A stretch of DNA of 64,000 nt from the NCBI RefSeq assembly GCF_014982975.1, contig NZ_JADCKL010000001.1, positions 310,001-374,000 of the forward strand. The letters are read 5' to 3'. A model generated the notes under the pieces. That model worked only from the letters and a program-made list of their open reading frames with translations. It had not been told where the DNA came from and ran no database searches. Source of the DNA: Claveliimonas monacensis. GTDB lineage: Bacteria; Bacillota; Clostridia; Lachnospirales; Lachnospiraceae. Of this stretch, positions 26,418 to 35,035 are shown piece after piece (position 1 is the stretch's first letter; the number at the start of each line of letters is the position of its first letter). A program made the translations under genes and the position numbers.

Positions 26418-26446
26418 TTGCGGACCGGACCGACAGGATTTATAAT
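26418..26446 (+). promoter_or_regulatory. Promoter of the rpiR-family gene
   Basis: TTGCGG (26418-26423), 17 bases, TATAAT (26441-26446), with a leader of about 75 bases that holds the hairpin at 26465-26496. Confidence 0.55.
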
Positions 26447-26464
26447 AGTACAGTGAATATACAC

Positions 26465-26496
26465 AGAGGACAGGAACCGGAGGTTCTATGTCCTCT
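26465..26496 (+). repeat. Long hairpin in the rpiR leader
   Basis: AGAGGACAGGAACC (26465-26478) pairs with GGTTCT-A-TGTCCTCT (26482-26496): 14 pairs with one bulge and a GGA loop. There is no T-run, so it is not a simple terminator. Confidence 0.55.
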
Positions 26497-26525
26497 TGTG
26501 ACTATAAAGAAAAGGGACCTGTAAA

Positions 26526-27464
26526 ATGGGAACAAACAACGAATTACTGCAGAAAATTGATGATGGTTACGCAAAATTCAGCAAGGGACAAAAAAAGCTG
26601 GCGGATTATATTCGCAGGGATTACGACAAGGCTGCCTTCCTCACAGCAGCCAAAATGGGACAGGTAGTGGGAGTCAGCGAGTCTACCGTAGTACGCTTTG
26701 CTACAGCCCTTGGGTATTCCGGCTATCCGGCTTTTCAGAAGGCCCTTGAGGAGATGGTCCGCACCCGCCTGAATTCCATCCAGCGCATGGAAGTGACCTA
26801 CGGGCGTATCACCCAGGGAGAGATTCTGGCTTCTGTCCTTCAGTCTGATATCGAAAAAATCAAACTTACCATGGAAAGTATTGATCACGAGGCATTCGAG
26901 CTGGCTGTGGAAACCATCCTAAAGGCAAGAAAAGTGTATGTGGTGGGTATACGGAGCTGTGCGCCTCTGGCCAGTTTCTTAAGCTTCTATCTCAATCTGC
27001 TCTGTGAAGATGTGACGGCTGTGAGCACCAACAGCTCCAGTGAGATCTTCGAGCAGCTCATCCGCATCGGAGAGGAGGATGTGATTATCGGCATCAGCTT
27101 TCCGAGGTATTCCATGCGAACCCTGAAGGCGCTGGAGTTTGCCAGCAACCGGAAGGCAAAGGTCATTACCCTGACAGACAGCATCCACTCACCCATGAAT
27201 CTTTACTCCTCCTGCAACCTGATCGCCAGGAGCGACATGGCCTCCATTGTGGACTCTCTGGTGGCCCCCTTAAGCGTGGTCAATGCACTGGTGGTTGCTC
27301 TGTGCATGAAAAAGCAGAAGGAGGTGGTCTCCACTCTGGAAATGCTGGAGGAGATCTGGGACGAATATCAGGTGTACAGCGGGGATGAGCTGGACAAGGT
27401 AAGCGGCAAAGTGGAGCTGTCTCCAGCAGGAAGAAATGAGGACAAAGAGGCAAATCATGAGTAA
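26526..27464 (+). CDS. MurR/RpiR family transcriptional regulator
   Basis: 312 residues. The N-terminal HTH_6 domain (VVGVSESTVVRFATALGYSG) is typical of RpiR proteins. The C-terminal SIS domain (about 110-260; VYVVGIRSCAPLASF, VIGISFPRYSMRTL) normally senses a phosphosugar. It follows the proline peptidase genes after 118 bases with its own promoter, so a role in controlling them is possible but not shown. It overlaps the next gene by eight bases. Confidence 0.92.
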   Translation: MGTNNELLQKIDDGYAKFSKGQKKLADYIRRDYDKAAFLTAAKMGQVVGVSESTVVRFATALGYSGYPAFQKALEEMVRTRLNSIQRMEVTYGRITQGEILASVLQSDIEKIKLTMESIDHEAFELAVETILKARKVYVVGIRSCAPLASFLSFYLNLLCEDVTAVSTNSSSEIFEQLIRIGEEDVIIGISFPRYSMRTLKALEFASNRKAKVITLTDSIHSPMNLYSSCNLIARSDMASIVDSLVAPLSVVNALVVALCMKKQKEVVSTLEMLEEIWDEYQVYSGDELDKVSGKVELSPAGRNEDKEANHE

Positions 27465-28686
27465 AGTTCTGATCATCGGCGCCGGCGCGGCCGGCATGTA
27501 TGCGGCCCTTGCAGCTGCCCGGCAGGGACATCAGGTCCACTTGTTCGAGAAAAACGACCGGGCGGGCAGGAAGCTTTTTATTACAGGCAAGGGACGGTGC
27601 AACCTGACAAATGACTGCGATACAGAAGAGATGCTCCAGGCGGTAAAGAGCAATCGGAAATTTCTCTACAGCAGTTTTTACACCCACACAAACCAGGATG
27701 TGATCCGTTTCTTTGAGGAGAACGGCATGCCTGTAAAGATAGAGAGGGGCGGGCGCGTCTTTCCCTCTTCCGATCACTCCTCTGACGTGATCCGCACCCT
27801 GGAACAGCAGATGAAGGCTTTCCAAGTACACCTTCATCTCCACGCTGAGGTAAAGAGTCTTCTTGTGGAGAACGGGCAGGTCGCCGGTATTACCCTCGCT
27901 GATGGCAGGGAGGAAAAGGGTGACGCCTGTATCGTGGCAACAGGCGGATTTTCCTATCCCCTGACAGGATCCACGGGGGACGGATACCGGTTTGCCCGGG
28001 ATGCGGGACATAAAGTAACCCCTCTTTTCCCTTCCCTTGTGCCGGTGGAAGCCAAAGAAAAGTGGGTGGGAGATCTGATGGGGCTCTCCCTGAGAAACAT
28101 ACAGCTGACTGTGAAGGACGGTAAGAAAGAGGTGTACCGGGATTTCGGCGAAATGCTCTTTACTCATTTCGGCCTCAGTGGCCCTGTCATCCTGAGCGCC
28201 ACAAGCGAAGTGGGGCCGAGGCTGGAGAAAGGTCCCCTGACCTTCCACATCGACCTGAAGCCCGCCCTCTCCCAGGAGCAGCTGGACCAGAGGATACTCA
28301 GAGATTTCGGGGAACAGAAGAACAGACAGTTCAAGAACTCCCTGGGGAAACTTCTCCCCTCCAAACTGATCCCTGTGGTGGTGGAGCTGTCAGGCATCCC
28401 TCCGGAAAAGAAGATCCACGATATTTCCCGGGAGGAGAGAAGAGCCCTTGTATGTCTGATCAAGGATCTGACGGTGACGGTCGTGTCCCTGCGGGGCTGG
28501 AGCGAGGCCATCATTACGAAGGGCGGCGTCTCGGTGCGGGAGATCGATCCGGCCACCATGGAGTCAAAAATAACAAAAGGGCTCTATTTTGCGGGGGAAG
28601 TGCTGGATCTCGACGCGGTGACGGGAGGATTTAATCTTCAGATCGCCTGGTCCACTGCCTACATGGCAGGGAGCAGCATCCCCTAG
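27457..28686 (+). CDS. HI0933/BaiN-family NAD(P)/FAD-dependent oxidoreductase
   Basis: 409 residues. The N-terminal dinucleotide-binding motif is GAGAAGMYAALAAARQGH, followed by the family signature GRKLFITGKGRCNLTN. The C-terminal FAD motif includes LYFAGEVLDLDAVTGGFNLQ. The family is common in Clostridia beside cmk and is mostly uncharacterised; BaiN of bile-acid-converting clostridia belongs to it. That homology alone does not show bile-acid activity. The ATG at 27457, six bases after AAGAGG, lies inside the end of the rpiR gene. An earlier in-frame ATG (27436) is less well placed. Confidence 0.88.
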   Translation: MSKVLIIGAGAAGMYAALAAARQGHQVHLFEKNDRAGRKLFITGKGRCNLTNDCDTEEMLQAVKSNRKFLYSSFYTHTNQDVIRFFEENGMPVKIERGGRVFPSSDHSSDVIRTLEQQMKAFQVHLHLHAEVKSLLVENGQVAGITLADGREEKGDACIVATGGFSYPLTGSTGDGYRFARDAGHKVTPLFPSLVPVEAKEKWVGDLMGLSLRNIQLTVKDGKKEVYRDFGEMLFTHFGLSGPVILSATSEVGPRLEKGPLTFHIDLKPALSQEQLDQRILRDFGEQKNRQFKNSLGKLLPSKLIPVVVELSGIPPEKKIHDISREERRALVCLIKDLTVTVVSLRGWSEAIITKGGVSVREIDPATMESKITKGLYFAGEVLDLDAVTGGFNLQIAWSTAYMAGSSIP

Positions 28687-28719
28687 CACAAAAGAATCTA
28701 CAGGAAAAGGAATGATATT

Positions 28720-29160
28720 ATGGAACCAATATACTATATGGAATACAGCGAATCTTTCAAAATTGTGAACGAAATGTACACGGCTCTCTATAAATACAGA
28801 AACACAAAAGCCTGGGGGCCCTTCAAGATCCAGGACATCAGGACAAAGGCCTACGAGGGTGCAAAGAAACGCTGGGCGGAGCTGAAGAAGATCAGCCGGA
28901 AAGAGCGTCTTGTGAAAGTCAGCTTCTATGAGGATCGTTTCACCTGTGTGACGGGGGATGTTACTCAGGAGTTTACCTACGATGAGATAGAAGGCATATA
29001 CGAGACAGATACCACCCTTGCTCTGGTGGCCGGAAAGAAAAGGAAAAAGGACGGGTTCATCGCTCTGAAAAAGGGAAGCGTAAAGGGACACAGCCTGGCG
29101 GACCTGAAAGAATTCCTTCTGAAAAAATGCACAAAGGCCGGCAGCGTAGAGCATCTCTAA
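28720..29160 (+). CDS. YcxB-like domain protein, function unknown
   Basis: 146 residues, soluble, basic in the middle. The segment KVSFYEDRFTCVTGDVTQ followed by EFTYDEIEGIYETDTTLAL resembles the YcxB C-terminal fold (a PH-like beta domain). This is a pattern-level match only. There is no transmembrane segment, unlike Bacillus YcxB. It lies between the HI0933 gene and cmk on the same strand with short gaps, so it is probably in the same operon. Confidence 0.55.
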   Translation: MEPIYYMEYSESFKIVNEMYTALYKYRNTKAWGPFKIQDIRTKAYEGAKKRWAELKKISRKERLVKVSFYEDRFTCVTGDVTQEFTYDEIEGIYETDTTLALVAGKKRKKDGFIALKKGSVKGHSLADLKEFLLKKCTKAGSVEHL

Positions 29161-29186
29161 AACAGACAGAACAAGGAGCAGAAGTT

Positions 29187-29843
29187 ATGGGTTACAATAT
29201 AGCGATCGACGGACCGGCAGGTGCGGGAAAGAGCACCATCGCCCGGCTTGTGGCAAAAGAAAAAGGATATATCTATGTGGACACAGGAGCCATGTACAGG
29301 GGACTGGCAGTACACTTTCTGAACAGAGGTATCTCCCCTGAGGAGACAGATAAGATCAAAGAAGCGTGCCAGGATGCGGAAGTCTCCATCGGCTACGAGG
29401 ACGGACAGCAGCAGATCTACCTGAACGGAGAGAATATCACTTCCAGGCTGCGGCTTGAGGAAGTGGGGAATATGGCTTCCAAAAGTTCCGCCATCCCGGA
29501 AGTGAGGGAAAAGCTGCTCTCCCTGCAAAGAGAGCTGGCCCGCAGACAGGATGTGGTGATGGACGGAAGAGACATCGGCACATGTGTCCTGCCTGACGCA
29601 GACGTGAAAGTCTACCTGACGGCCAGCAGCCGGACCAGGGCAAAGAGAAGATATGATGAGCTGACTGAGAAAGGGATCCCCTGTGATCTGGCACAGATCG
29701 AGAAAGACATCATCGACAGGGACACAAGAGATATGAACCGGGAGATCTCCCCTCTGCGTCAGGCAGAAGACGCTGTGCGGGTGGACAGTTCGGACATGAC
29801 TATAAGGCAGGTGGCAGATGCCATTCTCGCTCTCTGCCGCTGA
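29187..29843 (+). CDS. cmk: Cytidylate kinase
   Basis: Phosphorylates CMP and dCMP. 218 residues, with P-loop GPAGAGKST, the substrate motif YVDTGAMYRG, MDGRDIGTCV and the lid segment RDTRDMNREISPL. AAGGAG lies eight bases before the ATG at 29187. In many clostridia cmk is followed by ispH and an S1 gene; here ispH is absent and rpsA follows after 263 bases. Confidence 0.96.
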   Translation: MGYNIAIDGPAGAGKSTIARLVAKEKGYIYVDTGAMYRGLAVHFLNRGISPEETDKIKEACQDAEVSIGYEDGQQQIYLNGENITSRLRLEEVGNMASKSSAIPEVREKLLSLQRELARRQDVVMDGRDIGTCVLPDADVKVYLTASSRTRAKRRYDELTEKGIPCDLAQIEKDIIDRDTRDMNREISPLRQAEDAVRVDSSDMTIRQVADAILALCR

Positions 29844-29896
29844 AATATACGCAGAACTCCAAACGACATATAATTACATTAAATTCAAAGATTTAG

Positions 29897-29925
29897 TTGA
29901 AATTATCTCGAAAAAGGGGTATGAT
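29897..29925 (+). promoter_or_regulatory. Promoter of rpsA
   Basis: TTGAAA (29897-29902), 17 bases, TATGAT (29920-29925). It leaves a leader of roughly 175 bases before rpsA, unusually long here. Apart from the promoter and this leader, which has only short dyads such as GGGC/GCCC at 30065-30078, I see nothing in the 29844-30106 gap. Confidence 0.55.
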
Positions 29926-30106
29926 ATAACTGTTTTAGATACGATTTACTGTGCTGTAAAACGGCATTGTGGATCATGCATGTAACAATACGTACTACAT
30001 ACAGACACTTGACGATTTTGATATGAATCAATTAAGGTCCGTGGAAACAGTAGGTATTACAGCAGGGCATCCACGCCCAACAAAATAATTGAGGAGGTTC
30101 AAAATA

Positions 30107-31207
30107 ATGTCAGAATTAACTTTTGAACAGATGTTGGAAGAGTCTTTTAAGACAATACGTAACGGGGAAGTGGTAGATGGTACAGTCATCGACGTAAAGC
30201 CTGATGAGATCATTTTAAATATAGGTTACAAGGCAGATGGCATCATTACAAGAAGCGAGTATACCAATGAGCCTAACGTGGATCTGACTACGATCGTAAA
30301 CCCGGGCGATACTATGACAGCAAAGGTATTAAAAGTAAATGACGGCGAAGGTCAGGTGCTGCTCACTTATAAACGGCTTGCGGCTGAGAAGGGAAATGAG
30401 CGTCTCAGAGAAGCATTTGAGAACAAAGAAGTGCTGAAGGCTCCCGTTACCCAGATCCTCGGCGGCGGACTTTCCGTTGTGATCGATGAAGCCAGAGTAT
30501 TTATCCCTGCAAGCCTGGTTTCCGATACTTATGAAAAAGATCTGAACAAATATCAGGATCAGGAGATCGAATTTGTTATCAGCGAATTTAATCCGAGAAG
30601 AAACCGTATCATCGGTGACAGAAGACAGCTCCTCGTTGCAAGAAAAGCAGAGAAGCAGAAAGAGCTGTTCGAGAAACTGCAGGTTGGCGACAGGGTAGAA
30701 GGTACAGTCAAGAATGTGACAGACTTCGGCGCCTTTATCGATCTTGGCGGCGTAGATGGGCTGCTCCACATCTCTGAGATGTCATGGGGAAGAGTGGAGA
30801 ATCCGAAGAAGGTATTCCAGGTTGGCGAGAAGGTAACCGTTCTCGTGAAGGATATCCATGACACGAAGATTGCGCTCAGCCTGAAATTCCCGGAGACCAA
30901 TCCATGGGCAAACGCAGCGGAAGATTACGCTGTGGGCAAAGTCATCACAGGCAAAGTTGCCCGTATGACAGACTTTGGCGCTTTTGTTGAGCTTGCACCG
31001 GGAGTAGATGCTCTGCTTCACGTTTCACAGATTTCCAGAGCTCACGTTGACAAACCTTCTGATGTTCTTACAGTCGGACAGGAGATCACAGCTAAGATCG
31101 TAGATCTCAACGAGGAAGAGAAGAAGATCAGCCTGAGCATGAAAGCTCTTGAGAGTGCACAGCAGGCAGAGGAGACATCAGCTGAAGCCGAGACAGAAGA
31201 AGAGTAA
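30107..31207 (+). CDS. rpsA: Ribosomal protein S1 homologue, four S1 domains
   Basis: 366 residues with four S1 RNA-binding domains in tandem. The first two are divergent (GTVIDVKPDEIILNIGYKAD; the ILGGGLSVVIDEARVFIP segment). The last two are canonical (GTVKNVTDFGAFIDLGGVDG, GKVARMTDFGAFVELAPGVD). An acidic tail ends the protein. E. coli S1 has six domains; the short form is usual in Firmicutes. It helps mRNA binding or acts as a general RNA-binding protein. GAGGAGG sits nine bases before the ATG at 30107. Confidence 0.93.
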   Translation: MSELTFEQMLEESFKTIRNGEVVDGTVIDVKPDEIILNIGYKADGIITRSEYTNEPNVDLTTIVNPGDTMTAKVLKVNDGEGQVLLTYKRLAAEKGNERLREAFENKEVLKAPVTQILGGGLSVVIDEARVFIPASLVSDTYEKDLNKYQDQEIEFVISEFNPRRNRIIGDRRQLLVARKAEKQKELFEKLQVGDRVEGTVKNVTDFGAFIDLGGVDGLLHISEMSWGRVENPKKVFQVGEKVTVLVKDIHDTKIALSLKFPETNPWANAAEDYAVGKVITGKVARMTDFGAFVELAPGVDALLHVSQISRAHVDKPSDVLTVGQEITAKIVDLNEEEKKISLSMKALESAQQAEETSAEAETEEE

Positions 31208-31246
31208 AGCGTATTTTCGCACAAATATATAATGTATAAAAAGATG

Positions 31247-31274
31247 GAGACTATGTTATAGTCTCTTTCTTTTC
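31247..31274 (+). terminator. Terminator of rpsA
   Basis: GAGACTAT (31247-31254), loop GTT, ATAGTCTC (31258-31265), then TTTCTTTT. Confidence 0.8.
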
Positions 31275-31320
31275 ATGTGCAGTATTGTTAAAAATGCGAC
31301 AAGATGTACTTCGAAATATA

Positions 31321-31364
31321 CAAGAAAAATGCCGGAAAAACTAGAAGAAGCCGGGTTTTTCTTG
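31321..31364 (+). repeat. Stem-loop just upstream of rnfC
   Basis: CAAGAAAAA (31321-31329) pairs with TTTTTCTTG (31356-31364), and inside it CCGG (31332-31335) with CCGG (31351-31354), leaving a 15-base loop. It abuts TATAGT (31365-31370), a possible -10 box without a clear -35. It could be a second terminator, an attenuator or part of the rnf promoter. Confidence 0.45.
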
Positions 31365-31406
31365 TATAGTATATACAGATTATAGTAGGAAGGAAGGAAA
31401 AAAGAG

Positions 31407-32729
31407 ATGGCATTGTTGACATTTAAGGGTGGTATACACCCGGATGATGGCAAAAGTCTGGCAAAAGACAAGGCTATTGTCGAAATTAAGCCAAAGGGAA
31501 ACCTGGTTTATCCGCTTTCTCAGCATATTGGCGCCCCGGCCTCTCCAGTTGTAGCAGTGGGCGATCATGTATTAAAGGGACAGAAGATCGCGGAGGCCGG
31601 CGGATTTGTATCTGCCCCCATCTATGCGTCTGTCTCAGGGACAGTCAAAGCGATCGAACCCCATTTCAACCCCACAGGGGCAAAAGTAAACTGTATTGTC
31701 ATTGAAAACGACGGTGAGTATACAGAAGTGGAGTACGCTCCGGTGAAACCGCTCGGCGAGATGACAAAAGAGGAGATCTTGAACGCCATCGGCGAAGCCG
31801 GTGTTGTCGGCATGGGTGGCGCAGGTTTCCCGACAAGGGTAAAGCTCTCACCGAAGGAGCCTGAGAAGATCGACTATATTATTGCAAACTGTGCAGAGTG
31901 CGAGCCCTATATTACAGCAGATTACCGCAGGATGATGGAGACACCGGAACTGCTGGTCGGCGGTATGAAGGTAGTCCTTTCCCTGTTTGACAACGCAAAG
32001 GGTATTTTTGCAGTGGAGGACAACAAGCCTGACTGTATCGCAAAACTAAAAGAACTGGTAAAAGATGAGCCCCGTATGGAAGTGATGGCGCTGAAGACAA
32101 AGTACCCCCAGGGAGCTGAGCGTCAGTTGATCTATGCTACCACAGGAAGAGCCATCAATTCCTCCATGCTTCCGGCGGACGCAGGCTGCGTTGTGGACAA
32201 CGTAGAAACTATGATCAACATTTACCAGGCAGTTGTAAAAGGGCTTCCTTCTATGGAGCGTATCGTGACAGTCAGCGGAGATGCTGTAAACGAGCCGGGC
32301 AACTTTAAAGTACTGTTTGGTACAAACCAGGCAGAGCTGGTGGAGGCTGCCGGCGGATTTAAAGGGGAGCCGAAGAAAGTGATCTCCGGCGGTCCTATGA
32401 TGGGATTTGCCATGTTCACACTGGACACTCCTGTCACAAAGACTTCTTCCTCCATTCTCTGTCTTTCCAGAGATGCGGTGGCAGAAATGGAGCCTTCAGC
32501 ATGTATCAACTGCGGACGCTGTGTGGATGCCTGCCCAAGCAGACTGATCCCCTCCAGACTGGCAGACTACGCAGAGCATCACGATGAGGAGAAGTTTGAA
32601 AAGTTCAGCGGACTCGAGTGTGTGGAATGCGGCTGCTGCAGTTATGTATGCCCTGCAAAACGTCAGTTAAAGCAGTCCATTGGTTCTATGAGAAAAATTG
32701 CGCTTGCTAACCGCAAGAAAAAGAAATAA
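31407..32729 (+). CDS. rnfC: Rnf complex subunit C
   Basis: Peripheral NADH-oxidising subunit of the ion-pumping ferredoxin:NAD+ oxidoreductase. 440 residues: an N-terminal barrel-sandwich domain, the NADH/FMN-binding region with GVVGMGGAGFPTRVKL, and two 4Fe-4S motifs near the end (CINCGRCVDACP and CVECGCCSYVCP). GGAAGGAAAAAAGAG precedes the ATG. It is the first gene of rnfCDGEAB, the order usual in clostridia and acetogens. Confidence 0.97.
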   Translation: MALLTFKGGIHPDDGKSLAKDKAIVEIKPKGNLVYPLSQHIGAPASPVVAVGDHVLKGQKIAEAGGFVSAPIYASVSGTVKAIEPHFNPTGAKVNCIVIENDGEYTEVEYAPVKPLGEMTKEEILNAIGEAGVVGMGGAGFPTRVKLSPKEPEKIDYIIANCAECEPYITADYRRMMETPELLVGGMKVVLSLFDNAKGIFAVEDNKPDCIAKLKELVKDEPRMEVMALKTKYPQGAERQLIYATTGRAINSSMLPADAGCVVDNVETMINIYQAVVKGLPSMERIVTVSGDAVNEPGNFKVLFGTNQAELVEAAGGFKGEPKKVISGGPMMGFAMFTLDTPVTKTSSSILCLSRDAVAEMEPSACINCGRCVDACPSRLIPSRLADYAEHHDEEKFEKFSGLECVECGCCSYVCPAKRQLKQSIGSMRKIALANRKKKK

Positions 32730-32757
32730 AGAATAAGAGAGGAAGAGGTGAACAAAC

Positions 32758-33711
32758 GTGGAGAATTCATTTAACATTTCATCTTCACCACATATACGTT
32801 CCAAAGTGACCTCCGGCAATATCATGCTCATGGTAGTCATTGCACTGCTTCCGGCAACTGCATTCGGAGTGTACAACTTTGGACTGCCCGCCCTGATCAT
32901 GATGGTCAGCACAACGGCGGCGGCTGTGCTTACAGAATATATCTATGAAAAACTGATGCATAAAAAAGTCACGATCGGAGATTTCAGTGCGGTTGTCACT
33001 GGTATGCTCCTTGGTCTTAATATGCCTCCTACAGCTCCCTGGTGGATGGGTGCTCTGGGCAGCGTATTTGCCATCCTGATCGTAAAGCAGCTTTTCGGCG
33101 GACTTGGACAGAACTTTATGAACCCGGCTCTTGGTGCCAGATGTTTCCTTCTTCTGTCCTTCACCGGCCCCATGACAAGCTTTGTCTATGACGGTGTTAC
33201 AGGACCTACACCGCTTTCCTATGTGAAGAGCGGAGCTCTGGATCAGGTCAACACTATGGACATGCTGATCGGAACCATTCCCGGAACCATCGGTGAGACA
33301 TCTGTCATCGCCATTATCATCGGCGCGATCTTCCTGATCCTGATGGGCGTTATTGATCTGCGCATACCGGGTACATACATTGTGACCTTTGTGATCTTTG
33401 TCGGTATCTTTGGTCATGTGGCACATCCGGAGATCGGATTTTTTGATCCCACTTACCTGACAGCCCATCTGTGCGGCGGCGGTCTCATGCTGGGCGCCTG
33501 GTTCATGGCGACGGATTACGTCACATCCCCCATCACAAAGAAGGGGCAGTACCTGTACGGTATCTGCCTGGGTGTTCTGACAGGTCTGTTCCGTATCTTC
33601 GGCGGATCTGCAGAGGGTGTTTCCTATGCCATCATCATCAGTAACCTTCTGGTTCCGCTGATCGAGAGGGTTACTCTTCCAAAACCGTTCGGTAAAGGAG
33701 GAGAGAAATAA
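32758..33711 (+). CDS. rnfD: Rnf complex subunit D
   Basis: Integral membrane subunit that carries a covalent FMN and helps form the ion path. 317 residues with about eight or nine hydrophobic helices. The predicted flavinylation site is T151 in DGVTGPTPL; the residue before it is Pro, where the usual motif has Ala. The start is GTG at 32758 after GAGGAAGAGGTG. The stop overlaps the rnfG start by one base (TAATG). Confidence 0.96.
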   Translation: MENSFNISSSPHIRSKVTSGNIMLMVVIALLPATAFGVYNFGLPALIMMVSTTAAAVLTEYIYEKLMHKKVTIGDFSAVVTGMLLGLNMPPTAPWWMGALGSVFAILIVKQLFGGLGQNFMNPALGARCFLLLSFTGPMTSFVYDGVTGPTPLSYVKSGALDQVNTMDMLIGTIPGTIGETSVIAIIIGAIFLILMGVIDLRIPGTYIVTFVIFVGIFGHVAHPEIGFFDPTYLTAHLCGGGLMLGAWFMATDYVTSPITKKGQYLYGICLGVLTGLFRIFGGSAEGVSYAIIISNLLVPLIERVTLPKPFGKGGEK

Positions 33712-34295
33712 TGAATAAGATCATCAAAAATACAATTATTCTTACAGTAATTACACTGGTATCCGGCCTTCTTCTCGGACTTGCCTACGAGGTGACAAAA
33801 GCTCCTATCGCACAGTCCCAGGAGAACGCGAAGAAAGAGGCATGGCAGGCTGTGTTCCCGGATGCGGACCTGGATGCCTTTGAAGAGGCGGATGTAGATA
33901 CAGATGTGGCTGATCAGGTAATTGCTGACCTGGGCGTTGAGGCTACAATCGATGAGGTCTGCACTGTTGATGGCGGTGAGACAGGCTATGTCATCACAGC
34001 AACTGACAGCGAGGGATACGGCGGCGACATACAGGTAGTTGTCGGCATCACAGCAGATGGAACAGTCAGTGGCATTTCCTTCCTCTCCATCAGCGAGACG
34101 GCAGGTCTTGGAATGAATGCTCAGAATGAGTCTTTCTACGGACAGTATGTGGGTGTGCAGACTGATAAGTTTTATGTTTCCAAAGACGGCGGCGAGGGCG
34201 AGCCGATCGATGCCATCAGCGGCGCCACCATCACAACAAGGGCAGTGACCGGTGCGGTAAATGCAGCGCTTGGTTACTTCCAGAATGCGTTTTAG
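33711..34295 (+). CDS. rnfG: Rnf complex subunit G (FMN-binding)
   Basis: 194 residues: one N-terminal membrane helix (ILTVITLVSGLLLGLAYEV), then an extracytoplasmic FMN-binding domain. The ApbE target motif is intact, with T173 in DAISGATITTRAV as the flavinylated threonine. It shuttles electrons within Rnf on the outer face. The apbE gene at 37541 is the likely modifying enzyme. Confidence 0.96.
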   Translation: MNKIIKNTIILTVITLVSGLLLGLAYEVTKAPIAQSQENAKKEAWQAVFPDADLDAFEEADVDTDVADQVIADLGVEATIDEVCTVDGGETGYVITATDSEGYGGDIQVVVGITADGTVSGISFLSISETAGLGMNAQNESFYGQYVGVQTDKFYVSKDGGEGEPIDAISGATITTRAVTGAVNAALGYFQNAF

Positions 34296-34307
34296 GAGGT
34301 AGTTGAG

Positions 34308-35024
34308 ATGAATGAATGTGGCGAGAGACTGAAAAATGGTCTCATAGATGAAAACCCGATTTTTGTTCTGATGCTTGGTATGTGTCCCACACTTGCGGTG
34401 ACGACCTCAGCGACGAACGGTATCGGCATGGGACTTTCCACAACGTTTGTACTTGTTATGTCCAACATGCTGATCTCCATGCTTCGTAAGATCATACCGG
34501 ACTCTGTCCGTATGCCTGCGTTTATTGTAGTCGTGGCATCTTTCGTAACTATTGTAGATTTCATGATGGAAGGTTTTACACCGGGACTCTACGACTCCCT
34601 GGGTATTTACATTCCTTTGATCGTTGTAAACTGTATCATCCTCGGCCGTGCAGAGAGCTATGCCTCCAAAAACAAGGTGCTTCCGTCCATTTTCGACGGA
34701 CTTGGAATGGGACTTGGATTTACCGTGGCTCTGATCGCCATCGGTATGGTCCGCGAGATCCTCGGTGCAGGACAGATCTTCGGCTATCAGATCCTTCCGC
34801 TGGCAGATGAGGCTACCGGAGCTGCCGGATACACGCCTATCACGATCTTCATCCTGGCTCCTGGCGCGTTCCTTGTACTTGCTTTCCTTGCTGCTATTCA
34901 GAACAAGGTGAAGATCAACATGGAGAAGAAGGGCAAAGATGCTTCCAAGATCCAGTCTGGCTGTGGCGCAGACTGTGCCACATGCGGCGGATGCCCGTCA
35001 GCAGCCGGAAAAGATAAGGAATAG
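34308..35024 (+). CDS. rnfE: Rnf complex subunit E, with Cys-rich tail
   Basis: Integral membrane subunit homologous to RnfA. 238 residues with six hydrophobic helices. The half-helix cysteine that helps hold the intramembrane iron-sulfur cluster is in VNCIILGRAE. After the last helix comes a polar extension of about 35 residues ending CGADCATCGGCPSAAGKDKE, with four closely spaced cysteines on the cytoplasmic side. E. coli RsxE has no such cluster in my knowledge. Confidence 0.95.
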   Translation: MNECGERLKNGLIDENPIFVLMLGMCPTLAVTTSATNGIGMGLSTTFVLVMSNMLISMLRKIIPDSVRMPAFIVVVASFVTIVDFMMEGFTPGLYDSLGIYIPLIVVNCIILGRAESYASKNKVLPSIFDGLGMGLGFTVALIAIGMVREILGAGQIFGYQILPLADEATGAAGYTPITIFILAPGAFLVLAFLAAIQNKVKINMEKKGKDASKIQSGCGADCATCGGCPSAAGKDKE

Positions 35025-35035
35025 GAGGGTGAAAG

